This document shows, in pieces, positions 25,562-33,496 of a stretch of 64,000 nucleotides of DNA. The stretch comes from Orlajensenia sp001423545 (GTDB lineage: Bacteria > Actinomycetota > Actinomycetes > Actinomycetales > Microbacteriaceae). A model generated the notes under the pieces. It was not told where the DNA came from. It ran no database searches and worked only from the letters and a program-made list of their open reading frames with translations. The stretch lies in NCBI GenBank assembly GCA_001423545.1, contig LMOK01000001.1, positions 620,001-684,000 of the forward strand. Reading direction: 5' to 3'. How positions within the stretch are numbered: position 1 is the first letter of the stretch; each line of letters starts with the position of its first letter. A program made the translations under genes and the position numbers.

Positions 25562-26932
25562 TCAGCGGTGCGAGAGCTCCTCGGCCACGAGGAACGCGAG
25601 CTCTAGCGACTGCATGTGGTTGAGGCGCGGGTCGCAGAGCGACTCGTAGCGCGTCGCGAGGTCGGCCTCGTCGATGTGCTCCGATCCGCCCAGGCACTCG
25701 GTGACGTCGTCGCCCGTGAGCTCCACGTGGATGCCGCCCGGGTGCGTGCCGGCCGCCCGGTGCGCCTCGAAGAAGCCCTTGACCTCGTCCACGACGTCGT
25801 CGAACCGACGCGTCTTGTACCCGAGCGGCGTGGTGAGGCCGTTGCCGTGCATCGGGTCGGTGACCCACAGCGGCTGCGCGTCGCTGGCCTTGATCGCTTC
25901 GAGCAGCGGCGGCAGGGCCTCGCGGATCCTCCCGGCGCCCATGCGCGTGATGAAGGTGAGGCGACCGGGCTCGCGGTTCGGGTCGAGCTTGTCGACCAGG
26001 GCGAGCATGTCGTCGGGGGTCGTCGTCGGGCCGAGCTTGACGCCGATCGGGTTGCGCACGCGCGACAGGAAGTCGACGTGGGCGCCGTCGAGCTCACGGG
26101 TGCGCTCGCCGATCCAGATGAAGTGCGACGAGGTGTTGTACGGCGTGCCGGTGCGCGAGTCGATCCGCGTCATCGGGCGCTCGTAGTCCATCAGCAGGCC
26201 CTCGTGGCCGGTGTAGAACTCGGTGCGCTTCATCGCCTCGAAGTCGGCCCCGCAGGCCTCCATGAAGCGCACGGCGCGGTCGATCTCGCCGGCCATGCCC
26301 TCGTAGCGCTGGTTGGCCGGGTTGGCGGCGAAGCCCTTGTTCCAGCTGTGCACCTGACGGAGGTCGGCGAAGCCGCCCTGGGTGAAGGCACGGATGAGGT
26401 TCAGCGTCGACGCGGCCGTGTGGTAGCCCTGCACGAGGCGGGCGGGGTCGGCGGCGCGCGACTCCGGGGTGAAGTCGTAGCCGTTCACGATGTCGCCGCG
26501 GTAGGCGGGCAGCGTGACGCCGTTGCGGGTCTCGCTGTCACTCGAACGCGGTTTGGCGAACTGGCCGGCCATGCGGCCCATCTTCACGACGGGCATCGAG
26601 GCGCCGTAGGTGAGCACGACGGCCATCTGCAGCACGGTCTTCACCCTGTTGCGGATCTGGTCGGCCGTGGCGCCGGCGAAGGTCTCGGCGCAGTCGCCTC
26701 CCTGGAGCAGGAACGCTTCTCCGCGTGCTGCGGCCGCGAGGCGATCGCGCAGGATGTCGACCTCACCCGCGAACACGAGTGGCGGCAGGGCCGCGATCTG
26801 GGTCGATGCCGCGGCCGCGGCATCCGCGTCGGGCCACGATGGCTGCTGCTTGATGGGCAGCTCACGCCAATAGTCGAGACCCTCGATGACCGACGTGGCT
26901 GCGAGCACAACAGGTTCGGTGGGGTCTGACAC
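25562..26932 (-). CDS. aroG: Class II 3-deoxy-7-phosphoheptulonate (DAHP) synthase
   Basis: This enzyme makes DAHP from phosphoenolpyruvate and erythrose 4-phosphate, the first step to aromatic amino acids. The protein is a plant-type class II enzyme of about 456 residues. Diagnostic segments are EAFLLQGGDCAETF (metal-binding Cys), VVKMGRMAGQFAKPRS, GDIVNGYDF, HSWNKGF, FYTGHEGLLMDYE, GVKLGPTTTPDD, TRMGAGRIREALPPL, VTDPMHGNG and GGIHVELTGDDVTECLGG. I chose the GTG at 26930-26932; an alternative start 19 codons upstream adds a Pro/Ser stretch with no family match. The neighbouring order with pknL mirrors Rv2178c. Confidence 0.95.
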   Translation of the reverse strand: MSDPTEPVVLAATSVIEGLDYWRELPIKQQPSWPDADAAAAASTQIAALPPLVFAGEVDILRDRLAAAARGEAFLLQGGDCAETFAGATADQIRNRVKTVLQMAVVLTYGASMPVVKMGRMAGQFAKPRSSDSETRNGVTLPAYRGDIVNGYDFTPESRAADPARLVQGYHTAASTLNLIRAFTQGGFADLRQVHSWNKGFAANPANQRYEGMAGEIDRAVRFMEACGADFEAMKRTEFYTGHEGLLMDYERPMTRIDSRTGTPYNTSSHFIWIGERTRELDGAHVDFLSRVRNPIGVKLGPTTTPDDMLALVDKLDPNREPGRLTFITRMGAGRIREALPPLLEAIKASDAQPLWVTDPMHGNGLTTPLGYKTRRFDDVVDEVKGFFEAHRAAGTHPGGIHVELTGDDVTECLGGSEHIDEADLATRYESLCDPRLNHMQSLELAFLVAEELSHR

Positions 26933-26991
26933 GCTGGTGAATTCCTTAATCGAGAAGGGCGGATCCGTGCCAGGGCACGGTTCGGGCAAGC

Positions 26992-27681
26992 CTAGCGCGA
27001 AAGGCCGGCTCGCTTCTCCTTCACGGAACTGGCGTAGACGTCGACGTATTCCTGACCGCTCAGGCGCCCGAGTTCGTACATGATCTCGTCGGTCACACTG
27101 CGCAACACGAAGCGGTCGCCCTCGAGCCCCTCGAACCGGGAGAAGTCGAGCGGCTCGCCGAAAATGACCCCGACGCGACGGATGCGGGGAACGCGCGTGC
27201 CGATGGGCATGACCTTCTCGGTGTCCACCATGACGACGGGAACGAGGGGAACCCCGGCCTCGAGCACCATGCGGGCGACTCCGGTGCGGCCGCGGTAGAG
27301 ACGGGCGTCAGGGCTGCGCGTGCCCTCGGGGTAGATGCCGAGGATGGTGCCCTCACCGAGCACGGCGAGGCCCGTGTTCAGCGACGCCTCGGAGGCCTTG
27401 CCGCCCGACCGGTCGATCGGCAGCTGCCCGGCAGCGGTGAGGAAGGTACGGGTGAACCAGCCTTTGAGGCCGGTGCCCGTGAAGTACTCGCTCTTGGCAA
27501 GGAACACCATGCGCCGCCTCATGATGAGCGGCAGGAAGATCGAGTCGATGAAGGAGAGGTGGTTGCCCGCCATGATCACGGCGCCGTTCTCGGGAACCTT
27601 CTCGAGCCCGACGACCCAGGGTCGGAAGATGCCGAGCACGAGTGGACCCACCACGATGTGCTTCATCAGCCAATAGAACAT
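26992..27681 (-). CDS. plsC: 1-acyl-sn-glycerol-3-phosphate acyltransferase (PlsC family)
   Basis: PlsC-family enzymes acylate lysophosphatidate, or related lysolipids, at the membrane. The 229-residue protein has a hydrophobic N-terminus, the catalytic NHLSFID (HX4D, His41/Asp46), FLTAAGQLPIDR, and the substrate-binding YPEGTRS near residue 120. Its closest positional parallel is Rv2182c. It lies 59 nt downstream of the aroG start, upstream of aroG on the same strand, so the two may be cotranscribed. The glk hairpin separates it from glk. Confidence 0.92.
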   Translation of the reverse strand: MFYWLMKHIVVGPLVLGIFRPWVVGLEKVPENGAVIMAGNHLSFIDSIFLPLIMRRRMVFLAKSEYFTGTGLKGWFTRTFLTAAGQLPIDRSGGKASEASLNTGLAVLGEGTILGIYPEGTRSPDARLYRGRTGVARMVLEAGVPLVPVVMVDTEKVMPIGTRVPRIRRVGVIFGEPLDFSRFEGLEGDRFVLRSVTDEIMYELGRLSGQEYVDVYASSVKEKRAGLSR

Positions 27682-27705
27682 GCGACTCCTCGAGCCATCA
27701 GCCTA

Positions 27706-27739
27706 GTGGCCGCTTTCCGCACGGGCGGAAGGCGGCCAC
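27706..27739 (-). terminator. Strong hairpin downstream of glk
   Basis: GTGGCCGCTTTCCGC (27706-27720) and GCGGAAGGCGGCCAC (27725-27739) form a 15-bp stem with one mismatch and a 4-nt loop, starting 9 nt past the glk stop. No T-run follows, as is frequent for GC-rich actinobacterial terminators. It separates glk from plsC. Confidence 0.75.
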
Positions 27740-27748
27740 GTCGGTACC

Positions 27749-28693
27749 TCAGACGCCGGTGGCGCTGATGCGGGCGAGATCGGCGGCGCCGACGACGCCG
27801 GCGTCGTTGACGAGCTCGGCGATCAGGAAATCGGGTTCCGGGTGGTAGCCGCGTGCGGGCAGGTGGTCGACGTACGCCGAGCGGATGGGGTCGAGCAGCA
27901 CGTCGCCTGCCGCAGCCACCCCGCCGCCGAAGACGAACACCTGCGGGTCGAGGACGGCCGAGAGGCTGGCTGCGGCCTGCCCCAGCCAGTGGCCGAGGGT
28001 GCGCAACGCGGCGTGGGCGCCGGGGTCCCCTGCGGTGATGAGTTCGCTCAGCAGCTCGCCCGTGAGTCCGTTGTTGCGGTCGCGCACGTCCGCCAGGGTC
28101 TGACCGATGCCTCCGGCCGTGGCGAGCTCGTTGGCGAAGCGCAGCAGGGCACGGCCGGAACCGTACTGCTCGATGCAGCCGCGAGCACCGCATCCGCAGG
28201 GCAGGCCGTCGGGAACGACGCGCATGTGGCCGATCTCGGCTCCGGCGCCGAACCCGCCGCGCAGCAGGCGGTCGCCGACGACGATGGCTCCGCCGACTCC
28301 GGTGCCGATCGTGAGGGTCACCATGTCGGAGTAGAGGCGCCCGGCGCCGTAGCGGAACTCGGCCCATCCCGCGGCGTTGGCGTCGTTCTCGATGAAGACG
28401 GGCAGGTCGACGCGCGCCTCGAGCTTCTCGCGCAGGGGCTCGTTTCGCCAGTTGATGTTCGGCGCGTAGTAGACGGTCGACTGGGCGGCGTCGATGAAGC
28501 CCGCGGCGGCGACGCCGGCTGCCGCGACGGTCTCGCCATCCGACAGCGCACGGATCATCTCGACGACGACGTCTTCGAGGGCGGCGGTATCGGTGGGCGT
28601 GGGTACCCGCTCGCTGCGCACGATGGTCCCGAACTCGTCGACGAGGGCTCCGGCGACCTTGGTGCCGCCGATGTCGATTCCGATTGCCTGCAC
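27749..28693 (-). CDS. glk: ROK-family glucokinase
   Basis: This 314-residue ROK enzyme phosphorylates glucose or a related sugar with ATP or polyphosphate. The N-terminal phosphate loop is IGIDIGGTKVAGALVDEFG. Sugar-contact segments are FIENDANAAGWAEF and GTGVGGAIV, with EIGHMRV next. The zinc site is GLPCGCGARGCIEQYGSG, and FGGGVAAAGDVLLDPI is near the C-terminus. All are intact, as in actinobacterial GlkA. I chose the GTG at 28691-28693, since the frame upstream has no family match; GAAAGGT precedes it at a workable distance. The gene is divergent from the acyl-CoA ligase gene. Confidence 0.94.
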   Translation of the reverse strand: MQAIGIDIGGTKVAGALVDEFGTIVRSERVPTPTDTAALEDVVVEMIRALSDGETVAAAGVAAAGFIDAAQSTVYYAPNINWRNEPLREKLEARVDLPVFIENDANAAGWAEFRYGAGRLYSDMVTLTIGTGVGGAIVVGDRLLRGGFGAGAEIGHMRVVPDGLPCGCGARGCIEQYGSGRALLRFANELATAGGIGQTLADVRDRNNGLTGELLSELITAGDPGAHAALRTLGHWLGQAAASLSAVLDPQVFVFGGGVAAAGDVLLDPIRSAYVDHLPARGYHPEPDFLIAELVNDAGVVGAADLARISATGV

Positions 28694-28871
28694 GCTGGTG
28701 ACCTTTCGGGCGGAAGGGGGGTGGATGTCGCGGCGCTGCCAGCACGGAGGCCGCACAATGCACCACGTAGAGTGTATGCAACAAGTTCTACCGGAGACGT
28801 TCCCCTCCCGATTCGGCGCCGTCGCCGACACCGTGAGGAATCCGTGACCACCCGGTGCCGAAGGAGATACC
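28694..28871. promoter_or_regulatory. Divergent promoter region between glk and fadD
   Basis: This 178-bp gap must hold promoters for both flanking genes. An AT-richer patch around 28755-28790 (CACGTAGAGTGTATGCAACAAG) is the likeliest core region, but I could not assign -35/-10 pairs with confidence. The AAGGAG at about 28861-28866 is the ribosome binding site of the ligase gene. Confidence 0.35.
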
Positions 28872-30698
28872 GTGAACCAGTTCGACGCGCCCGCCCTCAG
28901 TCCAGCGGACCCCGACGCCAACACGACCGACCTGTTGATCGGTCGGCTCGCCGAGGCTCCGGATGCCGTGCTCTTCTCCACCCCGACGAAGGATGGCGGC
29001 TGGTCCCCCATCACCACGCGGGAGTTCCACGCCCAGGTCGTCGCCCTCGCCAAGGGCTTCGTCGCTGCAGGCATCCAGCCCGGCGACAAGGTCGGTCTGA
29101 TGTCGAAGACCCGCTACGAGTGGACGCTGGTGGACTTCGCCATGTGGTTCGCCGGCGGCGTGCTGGTCCCGGTCTACGAGACGAGCTCCCCCAGCCAGAT
29201 CCGCTGGAACCTCTCCGACTCCGGCGCCGTCTCGCTCATCGTCGAGACCGCGGACAACTTCGCCCGCTTCGACGAGGTGCACCCCGAGCTCCCGCTCATC
29301 CAGAACGTCTGGCAGATCGATCTCGGCGACCTCGACAAGCTGGTCGCCCAGGGCGTCGATGTTCCGGATGCCGAGATCGAGCGTCGCCGCAACCTCGCGG
29401 TGGGCTCCGACATCGCCACCCTGATCTACACGTCGGGCTCCACCGGCAAGCCCCGCGGCTGCGTGCTCACGCACTCGAACTTCGTGGAGACCAGCCGCAA
29501 CGCCCGCCTCGGCCTCGGCGAGGTGCTGGAGGATGCCTCGACGCTGCTGTTCATCACCACCGCCCACGTCTTCGCCCGGCTCATCGCCGTGCTGTCGGTG
29601 CACGCCGGGGTGAACGTGGGCCACCAGCCCGACACGCGCTTCCTGCTGCCCTCGATGGAGAGCTTCAAGCCGACCTTCCTGCTCGCGGTCCCCCGCGTGT
29701 TCGAGAAGGTCTACAACGTGTCGGAGCAGAAGGCCGAGACCGGCGGCAAGGGCAAGATCTTCCGTGCCGCGGCCGACGTCGCCATCGCCCACTCGAAGGC
29801 GCTCGAGGAGGGCGCGAAGATCCCGCTCGGCATGAAGATCAAGTTCGCCGTCTACGACAAGCTCGTCTTCTCGAAGCTCCGCACCGCCCTCGGCGGTCGC
29901 GTGAAGTACGCGGTCTCGGGATCGGCCCCGCTCGGTGCCCGTCTCGGGCACTTCTACCACTCGCTGGGAATCACGATCCTCGAGGGCTACGGCCTGACCG
30001 AGACCACGGCTCCTGCCACGGTGAACCGCCCCGCGAAGTCGAAGATCGGCACCGTGGGCCCCGCACTGCCCGGCGTCTCGATCCGCATCGAGGAGGACGG
30101 CGAGATCCTCGTCAAGGGCGTCAACGTCTTCGAGAGCTACTGGAAGAACCCCGAGGCGACGGATGCCGCCCTCAAGGACGGCTGGCTGCACACGGGCGAC
30201 ATCGGAGCCCTCGACGCCGACGGCTTCCTCACCATCACCGGCCGCAAGAAGGAGATCATCGTGACGGCCGGCGGCAAGAACGTCGCCCCGGCCGCGCTCG
30301 AGGACCCCATCCGCGCGAATCCCCTCGTCGGACAGGTGATCGTCGTCGGCGACCGCCGCCCGTTCATCTCCGCTCTGGTGACTCTCGACCCCGAGATGCT
30401 CCCGGTCTGGCTGAACAACGCCGGTGAGGATGCGGCGATGACCGTCACCGAGGCTGCGGTCAACCCCGTCGTCATCGCGGAGATCCAGCGCGCCATCGAC
30501 GTGGCGAACGAGAACGTGTCGCGGGCCGAGTCGATCCGCAAGTTCCAGGTGCTGGCCATCGACCTCACCGAGGAGAGCGGCCACCTCACGCCCAAGCTCA
30601 GCATCAAGCGCAACGTCATCCTCGCCGACTTCGCCGACGTGATCGACGAGATGTACGCGGGAGCACCGGCGACCACGGGCATCAGCCTCGCGGGCTGA
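28872..30698 (+). CDS. Long-chain fatty acid--CoA ligase (FadD15-like)
   Basis: This 608-residue adenylating enzyme activates long-chain fatty acids as acyl-CoA. The AMP-binding motif is LIYTSGSTGKPRGCVLTHSN (from about residue 183). Other family segments are GYGLTETTAPATVNRP, LHTGDIGALDADGFLTITGRKKEIIVTAGGK (with hinge and catalytic lysines) and LTEESGHLTPKLSIKR. A GTG start follows AAGGAG at 5 nt. The protein is soluble, with no membrane segment. The neighbourhood with plsC, aroG and pknL mirrors the mycobacterial fadD15 (Rv2187) region. Confidence 0.93.
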   Translation: MNQFDAPALSPADPDANTTDLLIGRLAEAPDAVLFSTPTKDGGWSPITTREFHAQVVALAKGFVAAGIQPGDKVGLMSKTRYEWTLVDFAMWFAGGVLVPVYETSSPSQIRWNLSDSGAVSLIVETADNFARFDEVHPELPLIQNVWQIDLGDLDKLVAQGVDVPDAEIERRRNLAVGSDIATLIYTSGSTGKPRGCVLTHSNFVETSRNARLGLGEVLEDASTLLFITTAHVFARLIAVLSVHAGVNVGHQPDTRFLLPSMESFKPTFLLAVPRVFEKVYNVSEQKAETGGKGKIFRAAADVAIAHSKALEEGAKIPLGMKIKFAVYDKLVFSKLRTALGGRVKYAVSGSAPLGARLGHFYHSLGITILEGYGLTETTAPATVNRPAKSKIGTVGPALPGVSIRIEEDGEILVKGVNVFESYWKNPEATDAALKDGWLHTGDIGALDADGFLTITGRKKEIIVTAGGKNVAPAALEDPIRANPLVGQVIVVGDRRPFISALVTLDPEMLPVWLNNAGEDAAMTVTEAAVNPVVIAEIQRAIDVANENVSRAESIRKFQVLAIDLTEESGHLTPKLSIKRNVILADFADVIDEMYAGAPATTGISLAG

Positions 30699-30806
30699 CG
30701 TCCCGTCGACGTACGACTGCCAAAGTCGGCACCAGATCCTGACACCGTGGCTGCCACGCCGCCGTCGGATGCCGCGACGCGGGGTGCAGCGAGCAGAGTG
30801 GCTCCC

Positions 30807-31262
30807 ATGCCCCTGTCCCTCGCCGTGCGTGCCGCCGTGCCCGCAGACCTTCCCGAGCTGATCGCGCTCATCCGCGAGCACGCCGAGTACGAGCGCGCGG
30901 CGCAGCCGCCGTCCGACCTGGCGGACGGACTCTCACGGCTGCTGTTCGGTCCGGTACCGCGGCTGCACGCCTTCGTGGGTGCTGCGGGCGACCAGATCGT
31001 CGGCTACGTCACGGCGAGCCTCGAGGCCTCGACCTGGCAGGGCGCCGAGTTCCTGCACATGGACTGCCTGTTCCTGCGTCCGGCCGCCCGGGGAGCCGGA
31101 CTCGGCGGGCTGCTGGTCGACGCGCTGCGCGATCTGGCCGGCGAGCTCGGCGCGACCGAGATGCGCTGGCAGACCCCCGACTGGAACGAGGGCGCCATCC
31201 GCTTCTACGACCGCACCGGCGCCACCCGGAGCGGCAAGCAGCGGTACACCCTGACCATCTGA
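30807..31262 (+). CDS. GNAT-family N-acetyltransferase
   Basis: The protein (151 residues from the ATG at 30807) has the GNAT acetyl-CoA fold: LSLAVRAAVPADLPELIALI at the N-terminus, LHMDCLFLRPAARGAGLGGLLVDALR (motif A with the pyrophosphate loop RGAGLGG) in the middle, and WQTPDWNEGAIRFYDRTGA near the end. The last segment is typical of the diamine/spermidine acetyltransferase-like subgroup. Substrate unknown. Starts at 30747 or 30798 are possible but would add only a Thr/Ala-rich stretch. It lies 28 bp before a NIPSNAP gene. Confidence 0.82.
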   Translation: MPLSLAVRAAVPADLPELIALIREHAEYERAAQPPSDLADGLSRLLFGPVPRLHAFVGAAGDQIVGYVTASLEASTWQGAEFLHMDCLFLRPAARGAGLGGLLVDALRDLAGELGATEMRWQTPDWNEGAIRFYDRTGATRSGKQRYTLTI

Positions 31263-31290
31263 CGACCCAGAACCGAAAGAGAAGACGACC

Positions 31291-31596
31291 ATGATCACCA
31301 TCCACCTCCGTTACGAGATCGATCCCGACAAGCTCGACGACTTCACCGCATACGGCCGCGCCTGGATCCGCCTGGTCGAGAAGCTCGGCGGTGACCACCA
31401 CGGCTACTTCATGCCGAGCGAGGGCGACAGCGACGAGGCCTTCGCGCTGTTCACCTTCCCGACACTGGCCGAGTACGAGGCCTACCGCACGGCGTCGAAG
31501 ACGGATCCCGAGTGCCTCGAGGCCTTCCAGCTGGCGCGGGACACGCAGTGCATCCGCCGGTACGAGCGCCGCTTCCTCACGCCGGTCTTCGAGTGA
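31291..31596 (+). CDS. NIPSNAP family protein
   Basis: The 101-residue protein is a one-domain dimeric alpha-beta barrel of the NIPSNAP family: ITIHLRYEIDPDKLDDFTAYGRAW, then DHHGYFMPSEGDSDEAFALF and a C-terminal RRYERRFLTPVFE. Bacterial members have no firm biochemical role. It follows the GNAT gene closely on the same strand, so the two may be cotranscribed. The hairpin at 31603-31635 ends the unit. Confidence 0.85.
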   Translation: MITIHLRYEIDPDKLDDFTAYGRAWIRLVEKLGGDHHGYFMPSEGDSDEAFALFTFPTLAEYEAYRTASKTDPECLEAFQLARDTQCIRRYERRFLTPVFE

Positions 31597-31602
31597 TCCA
31601 CG

Positions 31603-31635
31603 ACGGATGCCGCGACACCGCGACGCGGCATCCGT
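31603..31635. terminator. Perfect 12-bp inverted repeat between convergent genes
   Basis: ACGGATGCCGCG (31603-31614) pairs perfectly with CGCGGCATCCGT (31624-31635) around a 9-nt loop. It lies between the convergent NIPSNAP and def genes, 6 nt past one stop and 10 nt before the other. It probably serves as a bidirectional terminator. Each arm contains the octamer over-represented across the whole window. Confidence 0.75.
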
Positions 31636-31645
31636 TCTCCGCGAT

Positions 31646-32137
31646 CTAGAACCAGGTGCTCTCGCGGACTTCCTTCATGGCCGAGCGTCGGTTCGGCTTG
31701 TCGAGTCGATCGAGATAGAGCAGGCCGTCGAGGTGATCGGTCTCGTGCTGCAGAGCCTGCGCCATGAGGCCGGAGCCGCTCAGCACGATCGGCCTGCCGT
31801 CGAGGTCGATGCCCTCGGCTCGGGCGAACGGGTAGCGCATCGTCGGGTACCAGAGGCCGGGCACCGAGAGGCAGCCCTCATCGACCAGCTCGGGTTCCCC
31901 CGACAGCTCGGTGAGCACCGGATTGATGATGTAGCCGACCTCGCCGTCGACGTTGTAGCTGAAGGCGCGCAGGTTCACGCCGATCTGCGCGGCGGCCACA
32001 CCGGCGCGACCGGGAAGCTTGACGCTGTCGATGAGATCCTGCACGAGCGAGCGGATGCCGTCGTCGATCGTGACGATCTCGCTCGAGACTGTCTTCAGGA
32101 CGGGGTCGCCGAACAGGCGGATGGTGCGGTCGGTCAT
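31646..32137 (-). CDS. def: Peptide deformylase
   Basis: Deformylase removes the N-formyl group from new proteins and uses a metal ion bound by one Cys and two His. The 163-residue protein has the three motifs: GVAAAQIGV (46-54), EGCLSVPG (87-94, metal Cys89) and QHETDHLDG (130-138, HExxH-type with His131, Glu132, His135). It reads upstream into a MinD-like gene 24 nt away on the same strand, so the two are probably cotranscribed. Confidence 0.96.
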   Translation of the reverse strand: MTDRTIRLFGDPVLKTVSSEIVTIDDGIRSLVQDLIDSVKLPGRAGVAAAQIGVNLRAFSYNVDGEVGYIINPVLTELSGEPELVDEGCLSVPGLWYPTMRYPFARAEGIDLDGRPIVLSGSGLMAQALQHETDHLDGLLYLDRLDKPNRRSAMKEVRESTWF

Positions 32138-32161
32138 GGTCTTCTTCTGGGACGGGCGGCG

Positions 32162-33460
32162 TCAGATGCCGCGGTCGACGGGCAGGCCCTCGACCACGAG
32201 GGCGGCGAGGACGCGGGCGGAGTGGCGGGTGAGGGGCTTGAGGTCCTTCCAGTGGATGACCGAGCCCGCGGCCAGCACGGGGTCGTACGGAATGCGCACG
32301 ATCTCGCGCACCCGGGACTGGAAGTGGGTCTCGATCTCCTCGAGCTTGACCAGGTTCGTGCCCTGCGTCGCCGTGTTGAGGGCGACGATGGCATTGCGCA
32401 CGAGGTCTCCGTAGCCGTTGGCCTCGAGCCAAGTGAGGGTCTCCGACGCCAGCCGGGCCTCGTCGACGCTGCCGCCGGACACGATGACGATGGAATCGGC
32501 TCGCTGCAGGGTGGCCCGCATGACCGAGTGGACGATGCCGGTTCCGCAGTCCGTCAGCACCATCGAGTAGAACCGCGCCGAGAGGTCGGCGACGACGTTG
32601 TAGTCGTCGGCGTCGAAGGCCTCGCTCAGCATCGGGTCGGTGTCGGAGGCGAGGATGTCGAGGCGCGTCTCGTCGCGCGAGACCAGGGCCGAGAAGTCGG
32701 TGAACCCGCCGATCGACGGGGCCTTGTTCACGACGTCGCGCACTGTCGAGCGGGTCTGGCGGGTGATGCGCTCCGACAGCGTTCCCCTGTCGGGGTTGGC
32801 GTCGATGGCGATGGTGCGGTCTTCGCGGGCATCGGCGAGGGCCATGCCCAGCAGCGCTGTGACGGTGGTCTTTCCGACGCCGCCCTTGCGGGTGAGCACG
32901 GGCACGAACCGCGTTCCACCGGAGAACTGCCGCTGGATGCGGGCGTCGAGCGCCTTGCGAGCGAGCACCCGGGGCGAGTCGCCGCGGTTCACGGTGTGGA
33001 AGGTCGCGGAGTAGAGGAAGCGGTTCCAGCCGCCCTCGGGCGCCGGACGGGTGCGTCGATTGGGCTCGATGAGGCGGTCGGCCGTGAGCATGTTGGGAGA
33101 CTCGGGACCCTGGCCGCTGTAGCTCGCGGCGGCGTCCTCGTCGCGGTCGATCGGCTCGAGCTGCGAGCGGTGGTGACCGGACGCCCGGACCGGGGGCTGC
33201 ACCATGATCGGCACGGAGTGGGTCGAGTTCTCCGCCACCACACCGGGGTTGACGGCGCGCTCGGAGATGGCCACGGCGACTTCGTCGTCGGGCGCTTCCG
33301 GGCGGGGCGCCGGCGGAAGGTCGACCTGGATGCTCAGGCTCTCGGGCAGCGCTGAGGCGAGGTCGTCGCCGGCACGCGGCGCGAGCTCGCTGTTGTACTC
33401 GTCTCCGGCACCGCGAGCGCGGCGTGCGCGCAGGTCGGTTCCGTCGTCACTGGGTGGCAC
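32162..33460 (-). CDS. MinD/ParA-like P-loop ATPase with long N-terminal region
   Basis: The 432-residue protein has an acidic and proline-rich N-terminal region (1-140), then GGWNRFLYSATFHTVNRG (about 143-160) and LARKALDARIQRQF, then a deviant Walker A KGGVGKTT (192-199). DANPDRGTL and VLTDCGTGIVH are the downstream switch and Walker B segments. The GW...VN-G...ARI run just before the P-loop resembles EspI/Rv3876-type ATPases of ESX (type VII) secretion loci. No ESX component is in the window. Its partner is unknown. It is upstream of def on the same strand. Confidence 0.8.
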   Translation of the reverse strand: MPPSDDGTDLRARRARGAGDEYNSELAPRAGDDLASALPESLSIQVDLPPAPRPEAPDDEVAVAISERAVNPGVVAENSTHSVPIMVQPPVRASGHHRSQLEPIDRDEDAAASYSGQGPESPNMLTADRLIEPNRRTRPAPEGGWNRFLYSATFHTVNRGDSPRVLARKALDARIQRQFSGGTRFVPVLTRKGGVGKTTVTALLGMALADAREDRTIAIDANPDRGTLSERITRQTRSTVRDVVNKAPSIGGFTDFSALVSRDETRLDILASDTDPMLSEAFDADDYNVVADLSARFYSMVLTDCGTGIVHSVMRATLQRADSIVIVSGGSVDEARLASETLTWLEANGYGDLVRNAIVALNTATQGTNLVKLEEIETHFQSRVREIVRIPYDPVLAAGSVIHWKDLKPLTRHSARVLAALVVEGLPVDRGI

Positions 33461-33496
33461 TGGTGCCTCTTTCTTCGTCGGGATCAGCGTTCGAGC

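Noticed and set aside
28788..30881. A 697-codon open frame on the minus strand opposite the acyl-CoA ligase gene
   Set aside because: Its translation is low-complexity with no domain, and it is a mirror of the real plus-strand gene, as expected in GC-rich DNA. The same holds for the 743-codon frame at 34685-36916 opposite pyruvate carboxylase.
32162..33460. FlhG-type flagellar number regulator
   Set aside because: It is 15 kb from the flagellar genes, has no FlhF partner nearby, and its region before the P-loop looks ESX-like rather than FlhG-like.
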